From Spartobacteria bacterium UBA6821 (lineage in GTDB: Bacteria; Verrucomicrobiota; Verrucomicrobiia; Chthoniobacterales; UBA6821): DNA of 18,479 bases. The notes under the pieces were generated by a model that worked only from the letters and a program-made list of their open reading frames with translations, was not told the origin of the DNA and did no database searches. Shown here in pieces: positions 14,781-18,479 of the stretch (within the stretch, counting starts at the first letter, position 1; each line of letters opens with the position of its first letter). Location: positions 1 to 18,479 of the forward strand of contig DKEN01000004.1 in assembly GCA_002452515.1 (NCBI GenBank). Reading direction: 5' to 3'. The position numbers were made by a program, and so were the translations under genes.

Positions 14781-15494
14781 ATGTGTGCTTATGGAAACCA
14801 CCCCGAATCCACTGAAGGCAATAACGGAAAAACTGAGGGAAGTGCGCTTGAATCAGCCGAAGGTCACGTTACGGCAAGCACAGGAACAGACTGTCCGTGT
14901 GATGTATGCTGCAAGTCGTTCACAACAGCGTTCTCGGCAATACTTGGTTGGGCGGAAGATAATGGGTTAATCCGACAGATTTCAGATTACGATTTTTTTG
15001 GCCGCCCTCCAGACGGAGCCGGTGATGAACACGAGGCTTGGTTTGAGGAAAATTCAAGCCGTTGGTTTAAAGCAACCTACGATAATGAATTTGGCCTAGC
15101 TTGGGGTAGATTGGGAACGGCCACGGCCAAAGAATATCTTACCCGATGGGTACTTCAGAATCAGTTTTTTGGAGATGACATCCATTTGGTCGCTCTTGTG
15201 AATAGCAACAGCAAAATGCGTGTACTGATCTCGCAGCCACATATCGAAGGTGATCCAGCATCACCCTCTGATATTGAAAACTGGTTTATTTCAATTGGTT
15301 TTTCAAAAATAGATTTTTCTGGAAGCGTGGCTTGGTACTTAGAAGAGGAGAATCTTCTGGTGGCTGATGCTCATGAAGGAAATGTTCTCAGATCCCCGAG
15401 CGGCGATCTCATTCCAATTGACCTAAATATAGTTAAACCAGCAGGCCATTTACTTGAGGCCATCGTGGACTATTTAAAGAAAAATTCAAACTGA
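14781..15494 (+). CDS. Kinase-like protein resembling the polyvalent-protein kinase domain, passenger gene (probably frameshifted)
   Basis: The frame gives 237 residues. From about residue 52 it is a convincing domain: GAGDEHEAWF as a nucleotide-loop-like strand, RWFKATY with the candidate ATP-binding K97, SQPHIEG as a hinge, VADAHEGNVL with candidate catalytic D196 and N201, and LIPIDLN with candidate metal-binding D214. This order matches, from memory, the Ser/Thr/Tyr-kinase-like domain described in polyvalent proteins of phages and conjugative elements. The first 50 residues look like an out-of-frame translation, and the true start is probably ATG 14791 in another frame. The last codons and the TGA lie within the right terminal inverted repeat. 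Kinase activity is inferred only. Confidence 0.65.
   Translation: MCAYGNHPESTEGNNGKTEGSALESAEGHVTASTGTDCPCDVCCKSFTTAFSAILGWAEDNGLIRQISDYDFFGRPPDGAGDEHEAWFEENSSRWFKATYDNEFGLAWGRLGTATAKEYLTRWVLQNQFFGDDIHLVALVNSNSKMRVLISQPHIEGDPASPSDIENWFISIGFSKIDFSGSVAWYLEEENLLVADAHEGNVLRSPSGDLIPIDLNIVKPAGHLLEAIVDYLKKNSN
14791..14970 (+). pseudogene. Probable N-terminal piece of the kinase-like gene, in another frame
   Basis: The frame beginning METTPNPLKAITEKLREVRL reads as a natural charged helix (then NQPKVTLRQAQEQT) up to about position 14900. After that it degrades (SRSQQRSRQYLVGRKIMG) and stops at 14970. The overlapping frame that carries the kinase-like domain is unnatural before about 14900 (repeated EST/EGH and Cys-rich runs) and convincing after it. 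The simplest reading is a single-base deletion between about 14895 and 14945 that split one original gene. A small separate gene is the alternative. Confidence 0.4.
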
Positions 15495-15503
15495 CCCACT
15501 ACC
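15480..15503 (-). repeat. Right terminal inverted repeat of the IS1-type element
   Basis: 24 bp, the exact reverse complement of 12149-12172, ending CTGACCCACTACC. It contains the last codons and TGA (15492-15494) of the kinase-like gene. Confidence 0.9.
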
Positions 15504-15511
15504 CATTTCTG
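15504..15511. repeat. Target site duplication, right copy (CATTTCTG)
   Basis: Identical to 12141-12148 and directly adjacent to the right terminal repeat. After it, 15512-15733 is host sequence upstream of the thiamine-diphosphate enzyme gene, with no separate gene visible. Confidence 0.9.
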
Positions 15512-15733
15512 ATGGTGATTGGTATAGCTTTCGAGCATTGTGGCAACGTGGAGAACAGCGCGTCCACGAAAGAGGGTCGCCTCATACAAATGACACCTTT
15601 TCTTGATTTTACTCTGACGGGAGATCATGCGATGACGATCATCCTACAACAGCAACCCACATCTCCTCGTCGATTTGTTCTCTGGGATGCGGTACCGTTG
15701 ACCGCCGTAAGGGGAGCGAGTATAGAGACAGCC

Positions 15734-17455
15734 ATGCTTGGCACTGACTTTATTCTTGATGCGTTGGCCACGGAGGAAATCGACCATCTTTTTATGGTGC
15801 CCGGCGGTTTGGTTGATCCGTTTCTGCCGGCGCTGGGGAGGCAATCTTTCGTCCGCCCGATTGTGGCTGCCCAGGAGGGAGGGGCTGCCTACATGGCTGA
15901 TGGCTATGCTCGGGCGAGCGGCAAATTCGGCGCGGCGCTTTGCATCGGCGGCCCTGGCCTTGGTAACACGGTCACCCCCATCGCGGCGGCTGCCACCGAC
16001 GGTTCTCCTGTCCTGCTCTTGAGCGGGGAAGTCTCCACATCCACCGAGGGGATGGGGCTCTTTCAGGATGCCAGCAGCCAGACGCTGGATGATGTGGAGG
16101 TAATGAAGCCTCTGACGCGCTACTCCAGTTCGGTCGATAATCCCCGTAATCTGGGCCATCTCTTCCGCCATGCACTTCTGGAGATGAAGCAGCAGCCCCA
16201 GCGTCCCGTCCACCTCTCGCTGCCCCGCGACACTCAGGTCGCCGCTCTCGATGCCACGCACCACAAGATTGATTCCTCCATCGTGCATCCTTCCCTGCTC
16301 TCTCTGTCAGCAGCGGAAGCTTCGCTCCCGCACCTGACCGGCGAGGCGACGGGAACTCCACCCGTTAAAATTGTCCTGCTGGTCGGAGCGGGGGTGGAGC
16401 ACGCCGAGGGGGCCAGCCTCCTGCGTAGCTTTGCGGAAGCTTGGGATCTCCCCGTGGCAACGACGCTGCGCGCCAAGGGACTCTTTCCGGAAGATCATCC
16501 GCTCTCCCTCGGGGTTTTCGGCTACGCCGGGACGCACCATGCCCGGATGGCACTGACCGATCAGCCACCGGATCTGCTGATCATCCTCGGTTCCGGTCTC
16601 AATGAGCGGGATACCATGCATTGGTCGCTGGACATCAAGCCCGCCAACACTCTGATTGTGAATCTCTCCGCCACGGTCATCGGGGAGCACACTTCCGGCT
16701 TCGGGATTGTCTCTGATTGCGCCGCCTATCTCAAGTGGCTGAGGGGTCAGACTTCCCGTCTGGCCCCCGCTCTGGAAGCAACCCGGTCCGCCCGCAAGCA
16801 ATGGCTCGCTGGCATTCTTTCCACACCGCGCTTGCAGAACCCGGAAGAGGCCGCGAGCGATGCGGTGCCGATTCATCCCGCGCGGGTCATCAGCGATCTT
16901 CGAAGCGTTTTTCCCCGCGGTGGCATCCTGCTCGTTGATTCGGGAGCGCACCGCGCCTTTGCCGGACACTATTGGAACAGCTATGAACCGCGCACCTACA
17001 TCTCGGCCACCAATCTCGGCCCGATGGGCTGGGCGATACCGGCGGCGGTCGGAGTGCAATGCGCGGCCCCTCAACGCAGGGTCGCCGTCATCACCGGGGA
17101 TGGCTGCATGCACATGCACGGCATCGAAGTGGCCACTGCCGCCCGATACAAGCTCCCGATCATCTTCGTGGTCATCAATAATTCGGCCCTCGGCAATGTC
17201 TGGCTTAGGGCGCACACTGAGGGTCCCGTGCCCGACGAACTGACCACGTTGCCCGACATCGACTGGGCTGCCTTTGGAGTGAGCCTCGGTTGCCGAGGAG
17301 AGACAGTGCGCCATCCGGAGGAACTGGCGGGAGCTTTTACACGAGCCCTCGCACAGACAGGCCCCACGGTGATCGATGTGAAAGCCGACAAGCATTGCAA
17401 GACGCCTGTGTCCGACTTTTCAGCCGCCTGCGCCGCGTGGTCGTATCACGAGTAA
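15734..17455 (+). CDS. Thiamine diphosphate-dependent enzyme of the acetolactate synthase superfamily
   Basis: This 573-residue protein has the three-domain ThDP layout. The N-terminal Pyr domain shows HLFMVPGGLVDPF and the cofactor-activating Glu E48 in AAQEGGAAYMADGYARASG, then GPGLGN. A central domain follows (LVGAGVEHAEGA...). The C-terminal PP domain has GDGCMHMHGIEVATA (455 onwards) to INN (481-483), the Mg/ThDP motif. Candidate activities include acetolactate synthase-like carboligation, 2-oxoacid decarboxylation or a related reaction; the sequence does not decide. No small regulatory ilvN subunit follows, which argues against the branched-chain pathway enzyme. ATG 15734 fits the family N-terminus; ATG 15632 (GGGAG eight bases before it) would add 34 residues and is a fair alternative, and the frame stays open to 15512. 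The IS1-type insertion lies about 220 bp upstream and probably displaced its promoter. Confidence 0.85.
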   Translation: MLGTDFILDALATEEIDHLFMVPGGLVDPFLPALGRQSFVRPIVAAQEGGAAYMADGYARASGKFGAALCIGGPGLGNTVTPIAAAATDGSPVLLLSGEVSTSTEGMGLFQDASSQTLDDVEVMKPLTRYSSSVDNPRNLGHLFRHALLEMKQQPQRPVHLSLPRDTQVAALDATHHKIDSSIVHPSLLSLSAAEASLPHLTGEATGTPPVKIVLLVGAGVEHAEGASLLRSFAEAWDLPVATTLRAKGLFPEDHPLSLGVFGYAGTHHARMALTDQPPDLLIILGSGLNERDTMHWSLDIKPANTLIVNLSATVIGEHTSGFGIVSDCAAYLKWLRGQTSRLAPALEATRSARKQWLAGILSTPRLQNPEEAASDAVPIHPARVISDLRSVFPRGGILLVDSGAHRAFAGHYWNSYEPRTYISATNLGPMGWAIPAAVGVQCAAPQRRVAVITGDGCMHMHGIEVATAARYKLPIIFVVINNSALGNVWLRAHTEGPVPDELTTLPDIDWAAFGVSLGCRGETVRHPEELAGAFTRALAQTGPTVIDVKADKHCKTPVSDFSAACAAWSYHE

Positions 17456-17470
17456 CAGGTTTCTCTCAAA

Positions 17471-18025
17471 ATGGCCAATCTCCCCTTCGATCCCGATCAG
17501 CTCACCGCTGCGGATCGTGCACTCTACGAGAGCATGGTGACCAGGCGTAAGGAACACGGGGCCCCCTTCGACGGGCCGTATGCGGCACTGATGAATCACC
17601 CACAGCTCTGCAAGCGGATCGAGGAACTCGGGTTTTACCTCAAGTTCGAAGGTCACCTGCCGCGCAATGTCTACCAGTTCGTGGTTCTCTCCGTGGCGTG
17701 TCAGACAGGTGCGGCCTTCGAATGGGCCGACCATGTCGAGCATGCGCGGGCGGCGGGAGTTCCCGAGCCAGTGATCGAAACCCTGCATACCCAGGGTGTG
17801 CTGAAGGGCTCCTTCCCGGCTCCCTATACGCTGGCTGCGCAGATCCTGGCCGTGACACTGCCTTGGAAAAACATACCCGAAGAGGTTCAGGCTGCTGCGA
17901 TCTCAGCGTACGGCATGGAGGGCTTCATTGAGCTGGTGGTACTCTCCGGATTCTACCAGATGTTTTCAACGATCAACGAGGGCTTCGACGTGAAGCCGAA
18001 AGCGGCTGGTTCAGGGGCTCGGTAA
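17471..18025 (+). CDS. Carboxymuconolactone decarboxylase-family (AhpD-like fold) protein
   Basis: This 184-residue, all-helical protein has the CMD-family core: ALMNHPQLCKRIEELGFYLK, then LPRNVYQFVVLSVACQTGAAFEWADHVEHARAAGV (about 60-97), and a second half with AYGMEGFIELVVLSGFYQMFSTINEGFDV. The AFEWADH motif supplies the conserved Glu and His. Only one cysteine (C77) is near, so the AhpD CxxC redox pair is absent, and a peroxidase-partner role is unlikely. It starts 15 bp after the thiamine-diphosphate enzyme, so the two are very likely co-transcribed and may act in one catabolic route on a lactone or oxo-acid. The substrate is unknown. There is no clear Shine-Dalgarno. Confidence 0.85.
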   Translation: MANLPFDPDQLTAADRALYESMVTRRKEHGAPFDGPYAALMNHPQLCKRIEELGFYLKFEGHLPRNVYQFVVLSVACQTGAAFEWADHVEHARAAGVPEPVIETLHTQGVLKGSFPAPYTLAAQILAVTLPWKNIPEEVQAAAISAYGMEGFIELVVLSGFYQMFSTINEGFDVKPKAAGSGAR

Positions 18026-18032
18026 AAAGCCG

Positions 18033-18119
18033 CGGATGGGGAGGGATTCGAACCCTCGTTACCGATAAAGGTAAACACGCTTTCCAAGCGTGCGCGATCG
18101 ACCACTCTGCCACCCATCC
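18033..18119 (-). tRNA. tRNA-Ser (anticodon GGA)
   Basis: Read on the minus strand, the 87-nt gene folds with a 7-bp acceptor stem GGATGGG/CCCATCC and discriminator G. The D-arm region is GGCAGAGTGGTCGAT, and the anticodon stem CACGC/GCGTG carries loop TTGGAAA (anticodon GGA, reading UCC/UCU). A long variable arm (TACCTTTATCGGTA) marks a class II serine tRNA, and the T-arm is GAGGGTTCGAATCCCTC. CCA is not encoded. The gene converges on the CMD-family gene, ending 8 bp from its stop. Confidence 0.95.
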
Positions 18120-18238
18120 TAAGTGCTTGGGTGGTGAAGCGTAGTGGTGAAGCAACGGGAGTGCAAGCCACGAGGCCAAGAAGCATGAATTTTTTTGAGG
18201 GCGACTAAAACCCCTCATCGAAAATGTGGGGAGGGATT

Positions 18239-18306
18239 TCCTTGGCTACAGCCAAGGTGCTACAAAATGGCTTCGCCTCTTACTCTTGCCGCTTCGCGGC
18301 ATTGTG
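18239..18306. repeat. Hairpin-rich insertion 1 in the tRNA-Ser remnant
   Basis: Contains CCTTGGC-TACA-GCCAAGG (18240-18257), GGC-TTC-GCC (18269-18277) and GCCGC-TTC-GCGGC (18288-18300). It separates the T-arm into two pieces. It resembles a small palindromic repeat, but no coding content is seen. Confidence 0.5.
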
Positions 18307-18352
18307 ATCGAACCCTCGTTACCGATAAAGCTAAACACACTTTCCAAGCGTG

Positions 18353-18438
18353 ATCAATACGTGGCCCTGGGAAGGGCCCGGATAGACTATGCGAAGCATA
18401 GCCCGCAGGGTGAGCCGAGCGGGCGCGAGCGAATCAAT
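18353..18438. repeat. Hairpin-rich insertion 2 with ATCAAT direct repeats
   Basis: ATCAAT occurs at 18353-18358 and 18433-18438, flanking 74 bp that contain GGCCCT-GGGA-AGGGCC (18363-18378), CTATGC-GAA-GCATAG (18387-18401) and CCCGC/GCGGG (18402-18406, 18419-18423). The direct repeats look like a short target duplication. Confidence 0.5.
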
Positions 18439-18479
18439 CGACCACTCTGCCTTCCAGGGAGGCAAGCCATCGGACGATT

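Larger units (their letters stand above)
12149..15503. mobile_element. IS1-family transposon with passenger genes (3355 bp)
   Basis: The unit is bounded by perfect 24-bp terminal inverted repeats (12149-12172 and 15480-15503, beginning GGTAGTGGGTCAG) and an 8-bp direct repeat CATTTCTG. Inside are a single-ORF IS1-type transposase (13915-14739), a small basic protein, a ClpP-like protein and a kinase-like protein. Classical IS1 is about 770 bp with two overlapping frames, and single-ORF relatives are about 1 kb, so two thirds of this element is cargo. Base composition falls from the GC-rich host to clearly AT-rich across the ClpP-like gene. Restoring the target gives a simple divergent intergenic region between the GH27 gene and the thiamine-diphosphate enzyme gene. 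The identical repeats and intact duplication suggest a fairly recent insertion. Confidence 0.9.
18227..18451 (-). pseudogene. Degenerate tRNA-Ser copy split by two hairpin-rich insertions
   Basis: Three blocks repeat the functional tRNA at 18033-18119 in the same order. Block one is TGGGGAGGGATT (18227-18238), block two is TCGAACCCTCGTT through CCAAGCGTG (18308-18352, three substitutions or fewer), and block three is ATCGACCACTCTGCC (18437-18451). Between blocks one and two lie about 69 bp, and between two and three about 84 bp, of unrelated sequence full of short hairpins. The acceptor stem is not preserved, so a functional serine tRNA is unlikely. Together with short spacers this accounts for the region right of the functional tRNA; I see no protein gene there. 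Confidence 0.7.

Noticed and set aside
16307..17395. A 362-residue minus-strand frame opposite the ThDP enzyme
   Set aside because: Shadow frame; the ThDP motifs are all on the plus strand.
18227..18451. A second functional tRNA-Ser or an intron-containing tRNA
   Set aside because: The acceptor stem does not pair, there are two inserts at different arms, and no group I intron core is apparent; a degenerate copy is simpler.
1..18479. CRISPR array or rRNA genes
   Set aside because: No regularly spaced direct repeats and no rRNA-like conserved segments were seen on either strand.

Overview
The window is a stretch of bacterial chromosome with about 55-60 % GC host genes, interrupted by one clearly bounded, AT-richer transposable element. 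The SMC N-terminus (starting MYLQSIELIGFKSFAPKT) and the mix of carbohydrate genes resemble what I know from Verrucomicrobiota, perhaps a Chthoniobacter/Terrimicrobium-like lineage. That placement is an inference from remembered family sequences, not from a search. Convincing Shine-Dalgarno sequences are scarce, and at least one gene (eda) looks leaderless.

Left part (1-9079). A minus-strand housekeeping cluster runs smc, then a CvpA-type membrane protein, then gatB, which is cut by the window edge; the last two overlap by ATGA. Upstream of smc, on the plus strand, lie KDPG aldolase (eda), with a near-consensus promoter that abuts its start codon, and a small membrane protein. A second minus-strand pair encodes a DEAD-box RNA helicase and BioF (8-amino-7-oxononanoate synthase).

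Middle (9080-12148). An L-arabinose/L-fucose-isomerase-like protein converges on a secreted GH27 glycoside hydrolase whose sugar-binding Asp-Asp pair is altered to Asp-Ala. Together they suggest release and isomerisation of an L-arabinose-type or related sugar. A 79-bp imperfect palindrome lies upstream of the GH27 gene.

Insertion (12149-15503). A 3355-bp element has perfect 24-bp terminal inverted repeats starting GGTAGTGGG and an 8-bp target duplication CATTTCTG. It carries a single-ORF IS1-family transposase and passenger genes: a small basic 'GRLGGLKGG' protein, a large ClpP-fold protein with intact Ser/His and a greatly enlarged handle region, and a kinase-like protein resembling the kinase domain of polyvalent proteins. 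The kinase-like gene appears frameshifted near its N-terminus and its stop codon lies inside the right terminal repeat. A 31-bp palindrome sits just upstream of the ClpP-like gene. This cargo-bearing IS1-type element is the most unusual thing in the window.

Right part (15504-18479). A thiamine-diphosphate enzyme of the acetolactate-synthase superfamily is followed 15 bp later by a carboxymuconolactone-decarboxylase-family protein, then a convergent tRNA-Ser(GGA). Beyond the tRNA is a degenerate second copy of the same tRNA sequence, broken in two places by short hairpin-rich insertions, one of them flanked by ATCAAT direct repeats.
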